From the NCBI GenBank assembly GCA_937958315.1, contig CALFGH010000135.1:1-23488 (forward strand): 23,488 bases of DNA. Reading direction: 5' to 3'. The notes under the pieces were generated by a model. That model did not search any database. It was not told the DNA's origin and was given only the letters and a program-made list of their open reading frames with translations. The stretch comes from an uncultured Collinsella sp. Its GTDB lineage: Bacteria > Actinomycetota > Coriobacteriia > Coriobacteriales > Coriobacteriaceae. Made by a program: the position numbers and the translations under genes. Shown one piece after another: positions 1-6,646 of this stretch (its first letter is position 1; each line of letters begins with the position of its first letter).

Positions 1-1060
1 GACGGCGGTCGTCGGGCTTGAGGCCGCGCACATCGCGGTTGGCCAGGCGGCTGCCGAGCACCGTGCCCACGATCTGGCCGCGGTTGTTGGAGCGCTCGTA
101 GCTCATCATCTCGTCACCCGAGGTACCGTCTTGATAGGCGTGCGTAAAGTCGCGGTTAAAGCAGCGCTTGAGCTGGCGCTGGCGGGCGGCTTCGCTGCCG
201 TCGCGGCGGCGATCGTCAAGGCAGAAAAAGCCATGATCTCCATGACGATACACATCAACGATGGAGTATACGTAATCGGGCGCCTTCATGCGGCCCTCGA
301 GCTTGAGCGATGCGGCACCGGCGTCATACAGACGGCGAACAAGCTGCGAGGTATTGGTGTCGCGCGGGCACAGCGCGCGCTCGCGACCGGCAGGGGAGAG
401 CGAGCAGCCGTTCTCGTCAATCAGCTCGTAAGGCAGGCGACAGGGCTGAGCGCACATGCCGCGGTTGGCCGAGCGGCCCGCCATGGCAAAGCTCGAGAGC
501 AGGCACAGGCCCGAGTAGCAAAAGCAGATGGCGCCGTGGCTAAAGACCTCCAGGTCAACGTCGGGCGCGGCATTGTGAATGGCGGCGATTTCGTCGATGG
601 AGAGCTCGCGTGAGAGGGTCACGCGGTCGGCGCCCTGTTCGCGGCACCAGATGGTTCCACGGTCATCATGGATGTTCGCCTGGGTCGAGATGTGTGTCTC
701 GATGCCGGGCATGGTGCGCTTGACCTCAAAGAACAGGCCCCAGTCCTGGATGATAAAGGCGTCGGCGCCCAGCGTGGAGCAGCGATGGATGAGCTGCAGC
801 GCATCGCTCATCTCGGATTCCTTGATGACGATGTTGACCGTGACGTAGACGCGCGAGCCGGCCAGGTGCGCGGCGCGGCAGGCCTGCTCAAAGGCCTCGT
901 CGGTAAAGTTCGTTGCCTTGCGGCGGGCGTTGAAGCTGCCCATGCCACAGTAGATGGCGTCTGCCCCGGCAGCGAGCGCGGCGGCAAAGGGCTCCGGGCC
1001 TCCGGCGGGTGCCAAAAGCTCGGGCCTGCGGTTGGTGGTTCGACTGGCGGTTGCGGTCAT
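1..1060 (-). CDS. Peptidase U32 family protein, C-terminus cut by window edge
   Basis: About 353 residues are visible from an ATG at 1060, preceded by AAGGCAGG; the reading frame is still open at base 1. The N-terminus starts with the family's ELLAPAGG block and continues as a TIM-barrel-like region. The U32 signature EVFSHGAICFCYSGLCLLS is intact and is followed by the cysteine cluster GMCAQPCRLPY and the LEGRMK motif. Members of this family (TrhP, RlhA, YrrO type) act in RNA hydroxylation using prephenate-derived chemistry and an iron-sulfur cluster, although they were first named collagenase-like peptidases. The visible order, including an MSYERSNNRG block near the edge, resembles the TrhP/YrrO type, but the missing C-terminus prevents a subfamily call. 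It is transcribed away from the regulator at 1207-1863, with a gap of about 146 bases. Confidence 0.9.
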   Translation of the reverse strand, partial: MTATASRTTNRRPELLAPAGGPEPFAAALAAGADAIYCGMGSFNARRKATNFTDEAFEQACRAAHLAGSRVYVTVNIVIKESEMSDALQLIHRCSTLGADAFIIQDWGLFFEVKRTMPGIETHISTQANIHDDRGTIWCREQGADRVTLSRELSIDEIAAIHNAAPDVDLEVFSHGAICFCYSGLCLLSSFAMAGRSANRGMCAQPCRLPYELIDENGCSLSPAGRERALCPRDTNTSQLVRRLYDAGAASLKLEGRMKAPDYVYSIVDVYRHGDHGFFCLDDRRRDGSEAARQRQLKRCFNRDFTHAYQDGTSGDEMMSYERSNNRGQIVGTVLGSRLANRDVRGLKPDDRR

Positions 1061-1165
1061 ATCCTGCCTTTCAAAATGCTCAGATACTCAAAAGTATAGT
1101 GGCGCCGTCGCGACAGGCGATGCCCGCAGCCTAAGCAGGACAAAGTCTTCAGCAGCCTCTCGGGC

Positions 1166-1201
1166 AAAAATGATCCGTTTTCCTCCGTCCCCAAGGGATC
1201 A
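1166..1201 (-). terminator. Probable intrinsic terminator of the PAS/HTH regulator gene
   Basis: On the minus strand, just past the regulator's stop codon, TGATCC (1201-1196) can pair with GGATCA (1176-1171), followed directly by a run of five T (1170-1166). The loop is long (19 bases), so the hairpin is only moderately strong, but position and T-run fit a rho-independent terminator separating the regulator from the U32 gene downstream. Confidence 0.55.
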
Positions 1202-1206
1202 GTGGG

Positions 1207-1863
1207 TTAGCCCTCCTTGCGGACCTTTTGCAGATAGCGGTAGACGCTGGGCTCCGAGATGCCCAGAGCGGCGGCGGCGCAGGCAACGGCACCCTTGAGC
1301 ATAAACACGCCGTTGCCGTTGAGATGGCGGATAACATCGACGCGGTCGGCCTGGTCGAGCGAGGCGACATCCTGCCCGCGGCTTTCGAGCAACTCGGAAA
1401 TACTGCGGTCGATGAGCTCCTGTGTGGACTCCGAAAGGCTTTCGACCTCGATGGGGGAGGGCTCCGTGCGAACCGGCGCGGCGTCGAAACAGGCCATAAG
1501 CTGCTGCGCCATGGCGTTGATGGAGCGCACGGTCGAGAGATCGGTGTTGACGCAGAGCATGCCGACAATCTCGTTATCCTCGCGGATAAAGTACGATGCG
1601 GATTCCGGCGTCTTGCCACCGGCGCCGCGCCCCTCGTAGCCCGTAATAAACGGCAGGTCGCGATACTTGGGGTCGTGCATAATCTTGAGCGCAAGATCGG
1701 TGGCGGGACCGCCAATCTTGCGGCCGCTCACGATGCCGTTGCGAATATCGACGATGGCGTGGTCGGGATCCGAGAAATCGTGCAGGACGATTTCGCTGTT
1801 TTTGCCGAGTATCTGCTCCAGGAAATCGACCATCGGCAAAAAGCGGCGCACGGTCTCGTTCAT
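1207..1863 (-). CDS. YheO/DauR-like transcriptional regulator (PAS plus helix-turn-helix)
   Basis: A 218-residue protein starting at ATG 1863, where AAAGGAG lies seven bases upstream; longer in-frame starts lack such a site. The N-terminal two thirds match the YheO-type PAS domain: an EIVLHDF block, IRNGIVSGRKIGGPATD, and a later SYFIREDNEIVGMLCVNTD segment. The C-terminal 60 residues form the HTH_22-type DNA-binding domain (VIRHLNGNGVFMLKGAV, then AAALGISEPSVYRYLQKVR). Relatives such as DauR regulate amino-acid or nucleobase use in response to a small molecule sensed by the PAS domain. The gene is divergent from the permease at 2216, so it probably regulates that gene and itself from the shared intergenic region; this is inferred from layout. 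A paralogue lies at 21877-22530. Confidence 0.88.
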   Translation of the reverse strand: MNETVRRFLPMVDFLEQILGKNSEIVLHDFSDPDHAIVDIRNGIVSGRKIGGPATDLALKIMHDPKYRDLPFITGYEGRGAGGKTPESASYFIREDNEIVGMLCVNTDLSTVRSINAMAQQLMACFDAAPVRTEPSPIEVESLSESTQELIDRSISELLESRGQDVASLDQADRVDVIRHLNGNGVFMLKGAVACAAAALGISEPSVYRYLQKVRKEG

Positions 1864-2215
1864 GGGCAACTCCTTTGGGTGAAATCGGAAATGTTCATAA
1901 CAATTTTTTCTCATGGTAGCACGGTATCTATTGACTCGCATATTCGCAGGTACATCGCGTAATACAGACGAGCGGTAGGAAATTGGCGGCAAACGGTCGA
2001 CCAAAAGAAAAGTTAGATGTTATTTTGACCAGACACTTTCCTGACCTGCGGAAATGCGTTATATCGGCTGAAGAATAGTCTGATAACAAAAAATTATTAT
2101 TAAATATGAGGAAAATCTTCAATACGATATGCAACGAAGGCACAACCTCAGCCCCGCACTGCGTCACAATAGGACGCTAGATGCGAAAACAACTACTTCT
2201 AGGATTGGTGGTCAA
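1864..2215. promoter_or_regulatory. Divergent intergenic region between PAS regulator and permease
   Basis: These 352 bases hold no convincing gene. The right half (about 2060-2130) is AT-rich against a GC-rich background and should carry the permease promoter; I could not settle on a single -35/-10 pair. The left half has the regulator's ribosome site (AAAGGAG). I looked for purine riboswitch cores and found none. Operators for the adjacent regulator are expected here, but I see no strong palindrome. Confidence 0.45.
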
Positions 2216-3610
2216 ATGGCCCAGGAGACGGTTACGAACGGCACTGAAGCCCTGTTCACTCGTGAAGGCATGCCGCCCGTTAAGGAAATGATCCCGTGTG
2301 CCCTTCAGCACGTGTTGGCATCGTTTGCCGGCATCATTACCCCGGCGGTCATCATGGCCGGCGTCTACGGCTTTAATAGCCAGCAGAGCACCGACATCAT
2401 TCAGGTCGCGCTCATTCTTTCGGCACTCGACACGGCCCTTCAGGCCTTCGCTCCCTTCCGTCGCATCGGCGGCGGCCTGCCCATCGTCATGGGCGTCTCG
2501 TTCGCGTTCCTGCCGGCCCTTCAGGCCATGGGTGCCTCGGGCTTTAGCTTTGGTGCGCTGCTGGGCGGCGAGATTGTCGGCGGTGCCGTCGCGGCCCTCT
2601 TTGGTCTGGCCTACAGCAAGATTAAGTGGCTGTTCCCGCCCGTCGTGACCGGTACGGTCATCTTTTCCATCGGCGTTTCGCTGTATCCCACGGCCGTCAA
2701 GTATATGGCCGGCGGTATGGGTACGCCGCTGTGGGGCACCCCGCAGGCATGGTGCGTCGCTCTTATCACGTTTGCCGTGGTCTTTGCGCTCGCCAACTTT
2801 GGCAAGGGCACGCTCAAGCTGGGATCTGTGTTCTTTGGCATGATCGTTGGCATGATCGTTTCGATCCCCTTTGGCATGATCGATTTCTCCAGCGTCGCCA
2901 CCGCTCAGGTCTTCGCCCTTCCCAAGCTCATGCCCTACGCGCTCGAGTTTGATCCCGAGGTCTGCATTACCCTCGCCGTCGTGTTCCCCATGGTTGCCAT
3001 CCAGGTTATCGGTGACGTCTCCGCCGCCTGCCTGGGCTCCATCGACCGTATGCCCACCGAGCGCGAGCTCTCTGGCGCTATCGTGTCCCAGGGCATCACA
3101 TCTATGGTCGGCGGTCTGCTGGGCGGTCTTCCCACCAGCGCCCTTGGCCAGAACGTGGGCATCATCTGCTCCAACAAGGTCGTCAACAAGTGGGTTTTTG
3201 TGACCATCGCGGCCGTTTTTGCCATCGCCGGTCTGTTCCCGCAGCTTTCTGCCGTCCTTTCCGCTATCCCGCAGCCCGTCATCGGCGGCGCGACCGTCGG
3301 CGTCTTTGGCACCATCACCATGAACGGCGTGCGCATGTTCACCCGCGAGGGCCTCACGCAGCGCACTACCACCATCGTCGGTACCTCCGTCGTCTTTGGC
3401 CTGGGTATCTGGATGGCCAGCGGTTGCCTTGCCGGCGAGGGTATGCCCACCTGGGTGTCCACCGTCATCGGCTCCAATGCCGTAACCCCCACCGCCATCA
3501 TGGCCATTGTCCTTAACCTGATCCTTCCGCAGACGCCGGTTGTGGCTCAGCACATCGATGCTGCCAAGGACGCTGCCGTGGATCTGGTCTTGCCCGAGAG
3601 CAAGAAGTAA
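2216..3610 (+). CDS. Nucleobase:cation symporter-2 (xanthine/uracil-type permease)
   Basis: A 464-residue polytopic membrane protein of the NCS2/NAT (uracil-xanthine permease) family that would import a purine or pyrimidine base. The ATG at 2216 is chosen because homologous sequence begins soon after and GGTGG lies just upstream; the longer in-frame start at 2129 adds an unlikely basic tail. Many hydrophobic segments are evident. The helix 10 NAT signature reads QNVGIICSNK (residues 312-321), with N where the family usually has T. In helix 8 the usual acidic residue (LEAVGD in XanQ) is Gln263 in AIQVIGD, while Asp267 is kept. Substrate cannot be fixed from sequence; xanthine or a related base is most likely. 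Its divergent PAS/HTH neighbour is the likely regulator. Confidence 0.88.
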   Translation: MAQETVTNGTEALFTREGMPPVKEMIPCALQHVLASFAGIITPAVIMAGVYGFNSQQSTDIIQVALILSALDTALQAFAPFRRIGGGLPIVMGVSFAFLPALQAMGASGFSFGALLGGEIVGGAVAALFGLAYSKIKWLFPPVVTGTVIFSIGVSLYPTAVKYMAGGMGTPLWGTPQAWCVALITFAVVFALANFGKGTLKLGSVFFGMIVGMIVSIPFGMIDFSSVATAQVFALPKLMPYALEFDPEVCITLAVVFPMVAIQVIGDVSAACLGSIDRMPTERELSGAIVSQGITSMVGGLLGGLPTSALGQNVGIICSNKVVNKWVFVTIAAVFAIAGLFPQLSAVLSAIPQPVIGGATVGVFGTITMNGVRMFTREGLTQRTTTIVGTSVVFGLGIWMASGCLAGEGMPTWVSTVIGSNAVTPTAIMAIVLNLILPQTPVVAQHIDAAKDAAVDLVLPESKK

Positions 3611-3627
3611 CCAATATTGGTGCTATT

Positions 3628-3659
3628 CGTCGGCGGACGCATCGCCTCGTCCGCCGACG
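3628..3659 (+). terminator. Strong hairpin after the permease gene
   Basis: A perfect 12-bp stem (CGTCGGCGGACG at 3628-3639 with its complement at 3648-3659) and an 8-base loop begins 17 bases after the permease stop codon. There is no T-run after it, so it may act as a non-canonical terminator or as an mRNA 3' end stabiliser. Confidence 0.5.
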
Positions 3660-3714
3660 TCATACGGCGCCAAGCCGCACTTCAACCGCCCCTTCTGCGT
3701 GCGCGATTGTCGAA

Positions 3715-3770
3715 TTACGTTATAGCTAGCTATATTATAGGAAGGTATAATATAGCTAGCTATAACGTAA
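3715..3770. promoter_or_regulatory. Perfect 25-bp inverted repeat, likely double operator of the DUF234 ATPase gene
   Basis: Bases 3715-3739 and 3746-3770 are exact reverse complements separated by GGAAGG. Each arm contains the self-symmetric 14-mer TATAGCTAGCTATA (3721-3734 and 3751-3764), with centres 30 bp apart, about three helical turns. A plausible promoter, TTGTCG at 3707 and TATATT at 3731 with an 18-base gap, has its -10 inside the left arm. The ribosome site AGGAAGG starts directly after the right arm. The layout suits two protein dimers blocking the promoter; as RNA it would form one long hairpin next to the ribosome site. Confidence 0.75.
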
Positions 3771-3785
3771 AGGAAGGATGGCCCT

Positions 3786-5177
3786 GTGTTTATCGGAAGA
3801 ACAGCGGAAATGTCCGAGCTCAATCGACTGTATGGCACGGGCTCCTTTGAGATGCCTGTGATTTACGGCCGCCGTCGCGTGGGCAAAACGCGCCTTATCA
3901 CAGAGTTCATCCAAGGCAAGAAGGCTATTTATTTTCAAGCTCGTCGCACCAATGCGGAGGCAAACCTGCACGGCTTTAGCCAGGCGATACTTGCAGGCTC
4001 GGTTGGTGCTGCAGACGTGTCGTTTCGTAGTTTTGACGAGGCATTCGATGCATTGGCCACCATGGCTCGCACGGAACGTTTGATTGTCGTGATTGACGAG
4101 TATCCCTATCTCGCCCAATCGAATCCCGAGATCAGCTCGTTGCTGCAAGACAAGATTGATCACCTGTACAAAGAGACCAGGCTCATGCTGATTCTATGCG
4201 GTTCGTCTCTTTCGTTTATGGAAGAGCAGGTGTTGGGCTACGAGAGTCCACTATACGGTAGGCGTACGGTCCAGTTTAAGATCATGCCGCTCGATTTTAC
4301 GACGACCCTCGACCTGTGGCGGAGCATGGGTCGCGAAGACGCTGCGGTTTGCTATGGCATGACGGGCGGCATTCCTGCATATATCGAGAAAGTCGATCCC
4401 GTCGCACCGCTCAAGGACAACATCAAACGTCTTTTTCTTACTCCTACGGGCTATCTCTTTGAGGAGCCGAGCAACCTGCTGTTGCAAGAGTGCCGCAATC
4501 CCGAGCAATATGATGCGATTGTGCAGGCAATTGCCCAGGGGCGCTCGAAGATCTCGGAGATTGCGAGCTCTACGGGAATCCCTGCGAGCAACGTAAAGAG
4601 CTATGTGGATAAGCTGGCGTCGCTTGGGATTGTCGAGCGCGAGCTGCCCCTAAACGAGACGAGCAATAAGCGAGCCGTGTATCTGCTGAGCGACCAGATG
4701 TTTAGGTTCTGGTACAAGTTTGTGCCGCAGAACATTGGGCTGATTCAAAACGATATGGCCGAGATGGCGTATAAGCGCATTGAGCCGCACGTATCGGATT
4801 ACATGGGTACGGTCTTTGAGCTTATATGCAGACAATACGTGTACGAACTCGCGCGCGCGGGCCAGCTCGATGTGGTTCCGGCGAGCGTCGGGCGCTGGTG
4901 GGGGACGGATAATCGCACGCATACGCAGGAAGAAATCGACTTGATTGTTGACGATGGCGAGGGCACTGCGCTGTTTGCGGAGTGCAAATGGCGCAATGAA
5001 CCGGCGGGCGAAGACGTGCTGCAAAAGCTCGTGCACCGAAGCGAGCTCTTTAGACGGCAGCACAAAAGCTATGCACTTTTCTCAAAAAGCGGCTTTACGC
5101 AAGGATGTCAGGAAGCTGCGGCGAACAGGGGAGATACCAAGCTGATTTCGTTTGCCGAGATGTGCGAGCGGAGATAA
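3786..5177 (+). CDS. Orphan P-loop ATPase with DUF234 nuclease-like C-terminus
   Basis: A 463-residue protein starting at GTG 3786, eight bases after AGGAAGG. The N-terminal half is an archaeal-type STAND/AAA ATPase (PF01637-like): Walker A in GRRRVGKTR (Lys34, Thr35) and Walker B in LIVVIDEYPYL (Asp104, Glu105). A winged-helix-like stretch follows at about residues 240-290 (ISEIASSTGIPASNVKSYVDKL). The C-terminal third is DUF234-like, with EEIDLI (Asp385) and AECKW (Glu399, Lys401) in the order of a PD-(D/E)XK nuclease core. The cellular role of this widespread family is not established; the ATPase, DNA-binding and nuclease-like parts suggest DNA handling, stress response or a mobile-element role. 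The inverted repeat directly upstream suggests tight, perhaps self-directed, control. Fragments of a similar gene lie downstream. Confidence 0.85.
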   Translation: MFIGRTAEMSELNRLYGTGSFEMPVIYGRRRVGKTRLITEFIQGKKAIYFQARRTNAEANLHGFSQAILAGSVGAADVSFRSFDEAFDALATMARTERLIVVIDEYPYLAQSNPEISSLLQDKIDHLYKETRLMLILCGSSLSFMEEQVLGYESPLYGRRTVQFKIMPLDFTTTLDLWRSMGREDAAVCYGMTGGIPAYIEKVDPVAPLKDNIKRLFLTPTGYLFEEPSNLLLQECRNPEQYDAIVQAIAQGRSKISEIASSTGIPASNVKSYVDKLASLGIVERELPLNETSNKRAVYLLSDQMFRFWYKFVPQNIGLIQNDMAEMAYKRIEPHVSDYMGTVFELICRQYVYELARAGQLDVVPASVGRWWGTDNRTHTQEEIDLIVDDGEGTALFAECKWRNEPAGEDVLQKLVHRSELFRRQHKSYALFSKSGFTQGCQEAAANRGDTKLISFAEMCERR

Positions 5178-5196
5178 CCAAGCGCGCTCTGATGTA

Positions 5197-5358
5197 ATGC
5201 TCGGAATGGGTCGCGCTTTCCGGATCGCCCTTCAAGCGGAAAGCGCGTCTCAGAATGCCGCGCCGGCGTTTTTGGCGGTTGTGGTTGGAAAGGGGAGCAT
5301 TGCCTACACACGCGACGACGGCGTGGCGGTGATCTCCATGGCGGCACTTGGGGCGTAG
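5197..5358 (+). pseudogene. Remnant resembling the C-terminal tail of an AAA/DUF4143-type ATPase
   Basis: The frame from ATG 5197 to TAG 5358 has no ribosome site and encodes about 53 residues. Its end, SIAYTRDDGVAVISMAALG, preceded by APAFLAVVVGKG, resembles the extreme C-terminal strand-and-tail pattern I associate with actinobacterial AAA ATPases carrying DUF4143. No ATPase core lies upstream; the intact DUF234 gene ends 19 bases before it. I read it as a decayed 3' fragment left by recombination between ATPase genes. It could instead be a chance open frame, so confidence is low. Confidence 0.35.
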
Positions 5359-5400
5359 TGGTTTTGCGGGCGTGCCGTGCTTCCTTTACCGAAAATCCAT

Positions 5401-5429
5401 TTGGTAAACCTGGCACCCGTGGGTAGAAT
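5401..5429 (+). promoter_or_regulatory. Sigma70-type promoter of the small RNA
   Basis: TTGGTA (5401-5406) and TAGAAT (5424-5429) are separated by exactly 17 bases, placing transcription start near 5436. It points toward the strong terminator at 5483-5519 with no ribosome site or reading frame between, which fits a short noncoding RNA. Confidence 0.6.
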
Positions 5430-5435
5430 AAGGTC

Positions 5436-5519
5436 GACGGCAGCCCAAGGGTGATAGCTGGGCAGCGCCGTTACTTCGATTAAGGGGTCATCGCCTTAGT
5501 GGCGTCGACCCCTCTTTTT
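5436..5519 (+). ncRNA. Putative antisense small RNA (about 85 nt) facing the membrane peptide gene
   Basis: Bounded by the promoter above and an intrinsic terminator, this would be an RNA of about 85 nt. Its 5' half can fold (ACGGC and AGCCCA pairing with TGGGC and GCCGT around 5437-5472), and its 3' hairpin is the terminator. It runs opposite to the peptide gene at 5496-5621 and overlaps its 3' end, the arrangement seen in convergent type I toxin-antitoxin loci such as par of pAD1. If the peptide mRNA reads through the shared hairpin, its 3' end would be fully complementary to this RNA. The role as an RNA antitoxin is inferred; start and end were read from signals only. Confidence 0.5.
5483..5519 (+). 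terminator. Intrinsic terminator of the small RNA, overlapping the peptide stop codon
   Basis: AGGGGTC (5483-5489) pairs with GACCCCT (5507-5513), and CGCC (5492-5495) with GGCG (5501-5504), around a TTAGT loop, followed by five T at 5515-5519. On the opposite strand the peptide's TAA lies in the loop and the hairpin has no T-run, so it should stop plus-strand transcription much better than minus-strand transcription. Confidence 0.8.
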
Positions 5520-5621
5520 CTGCTTCGTACGCTGCTTAAGTGCCTCGGAAAGTCCGATAAGCGCCGTGAGGAGCGAGACCAAAGCGGTCAGGAGTTTCAC
5601 GAAATCAATCAGATCGGTCAT
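5496..5621 (-). CDS. Small membrane peptide, candidate type I toxin
   Basis: A 41-residue peptide, ATG at 5621 with GGGAGG eight bases upstream (an in-frame ATG at 5627 is too close to that site). Residues 4-24 form one hydrophobic helix rich in Leu, Thr and Ala (for example LLTALVSLLTALIGL), and the last 13 residues are strongly basic (KQRTKQKKRGRRH). Size and topology fit type I toxins and holin-like toxins that depolarise the membrane, but I do not recognise the exact family. In the mRNA, CCTCC (complement of 5643-5647) can pair with the GGAGG ribosome site, burying it. Two 5' blocks (complements of 5668-5675 and 5647-5656) can pair in nested order with a read-through 3' end (complements of 5460-5469 and 5436-5443), as in foldback-inhibited toxin mRNAs. 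A convergent small RNA overlaps the 3' end. Confidence 0.6.
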   Translation of the reverse strand: MTDLIDFVKLLTALVSLLTALIGLSEALKQRTKQKKRGRRH

Positions 5622-5711
5622 GGGCATCACCTCCCGTCGCATGGAGGGCACTGCCCGGCACATGGAACTGCCGTCAACAATAACCAGTCTATCAAACTGC
5701 AGCTATAAATA

Positions 5712-5725
5712 CGAATATATGTTCG
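5712..5725. promoter_or_regulatory. Possible LexA (SOS) box upstream of the small peptide
   Basis: CGAATATATGTTCG differs by one base from the symmetric Gram-positive LexA form CGAAC-N4-GTTCG. It lies about 90 bases upstream of the peptide start. A weak minus-strand promoter, TTCGTA (5715-5710) and TAGACT (5691-5686), 18 bases apart, would have its -35 inside the box, so LexA binding could block it. Both box and promoter are tentative; the site may be a chance AT-rich palindrome. Confidence 0.4.
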
Positions 5726-5739
5726 ATAATAATAACGAC

Positions 5740-5799
5740 GCGATTCTCTCAAAGCGCGGCTTTAAGCAAGTGTGTCAGAGGGCCGCGCTGGGCGATTTC
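5740..5799 (+). pseudogene. Fragment of a DUF234-ATPase C-terminus
   Basis: Translated in one frame, these bases give AILSKRGFKQVCQRAALGDF, which matches the intact ATPase's own C-terminal ALFSKSGFTQGCQEAA (about 5070-5120) with shared SK-GF-Q-CQ-AA positions; the DNA is also similar. Nothing else of the gene is preserved upstream. It appears to be the 3' scar of a second, lost copy. With the remnant at 5197-5358 it brackets the small toxin-like module. Confidence 0.45.
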
Positions 5800-5879
5800 A
5801 TGTCCGCACGAGCGCCTATCCTTACGGCAATGTAGCCGCCTATGTAGCAAGCGGCAAGCAACGGAGAAAGGCCCTAACC

Positions 5880-6614
5880 GTGTCAGCTGAAAAGACGCCG
5901 GGTATCTCGGCTATCGATACGACGAACTTTGCGCGCCAGATTGTGCTGGACTTTGAGTTTGCGCCGGTGCCAAAACAGCGCCAGCGCCGTGGACTGCGCA
6001 ACGAGATTATCGAGGTCGGCGCCGTCAAGCTCGATTACCACGGCAACGTTATGGGCGAGTTCTCGCAGTTTGTGCAGACGGAATTTACCGAAGGCGTTGC
6101 GTTTCCCGTCCGCGAGCTCACAGGGATATCGGCTGTGGACACCGCGATGGCCGATCCGCTCTACATGGTGATCAAAAGGCTCAGCGATTGGATCGGTCGC
6201 TACTCCGCCCAGGTGGTCTGTTGGAGCGGGGCGGACCGTCGACAGCTTTTGACCGAGTGTCAGGCAAAGCACATCGACCTTTCCGCATTTCCTACGGACT
6301 GGGCCGACCTGCAGGCGTTTTACACCTCGATCATGGACGTGGGCAGCCACGGGCGCGTTTCTTTGAGTGACGCGGCGACGTGGTTTGGCATCGAGTTTGA
6401 CGAGTCGACGGGCCACGCCCACAGCGCTCTGGCCGATGCGCGCGTAACCGCCAAGCTGCTCAAGCAGATGATGGACGGGGACTACCGCGTGAGTCCGCAC
6501 GCCCAGGAGATCCGCCAGCGGTGGGGGATGGGCGAGCGACCCCAGACGTGCCTTTCCAGCAAGTGCCCCGAGCTGGGCGACCTTCTGCTGAAGCTGAAAG
6601 CGGAGGGGAGGTAG
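5880..6614 (+). CDS. DEDDh-family 3'-5' exonuclease
   Basis: A 244-residue protein from GTG 5880, eight bases after GGAGAAAGG; the longer in-frame start at 5772 would run through the ATPase fragment and is not favoured. The exonuclease core is clear: IVLDFEF (Asp24, Glu26), Asp119 in SGADRRQLL as the likely second acidic motif, and GHAHSALADAR near residues 178-187, giving the H-x4-D pair of the DEDDh class (His181, Asp186). Relatives (RNase T, DNA polymerase epsilon subunit, KapD-like enzymes) remove nucleotides from 3' ends of RNA or DNA; the substrate cannot be told here. The final 40 residues contain two cysteines (TCLSSKCPELG) and are not recognised. The stop lies 32 bases from the end of the convergent gene at 6647. 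Confidence 0.85.
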   Translation: MSAEKTPGISAIDTTNFARQIVLDFEFAPVPKQRQRRGLRNEIIEVGAVKLDYHGNVMGEFSQFVQTEFTEGVAFPVRELTGISAVDTAMADPLYMVIKRLSDWIGRYSAQVVCWSGADRRQLLTECQAKHIDLSAFPTDWADLQAFYTSIMDVGSHGRVSLSDAATWFGIEFDESTGHAHSALADARVTAKLLKQMMDGDYRVSPHAQEIRQRWGMGERPQTCLSSKCPELGDLLLKLKAEGR

Positions 6615-6646
6615 GCGGCACCCTTCGCCCATGCTGGTGCGGTGCC

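Noticed and set aside
1864..2215. Purine riboswitch before the permease
   Set aside because: The conserved junction and loop sequences of guanine, 2'-deoxyguanosine and xanthine riboswitches were looked for and not seen.
2177..3553. Long open frame (458 codons) on the minus strand across the permease gene
   Set aside because: It is the mirror of the permease, with composition dominated by Gly, Asp, His and Lys as expected from an antisense GC-rich frame, and it has no ribosome site.
3715..3770. Insertion-sequence end or intrinsic terminator
   Set aside because: No transposase or target-site duplication is nearby, there is no T-run, and the element abuts the ribosome site of the next gene.
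5499..5835. Plus-strand open frames of 69 and 89 codons across the small module
   Set aside because: They have no ribosome site and their composition is unlike protein; apart from the short ATPase scar at 5740-5799, the region is better explained by the minus-strand peptide and the small RNA.
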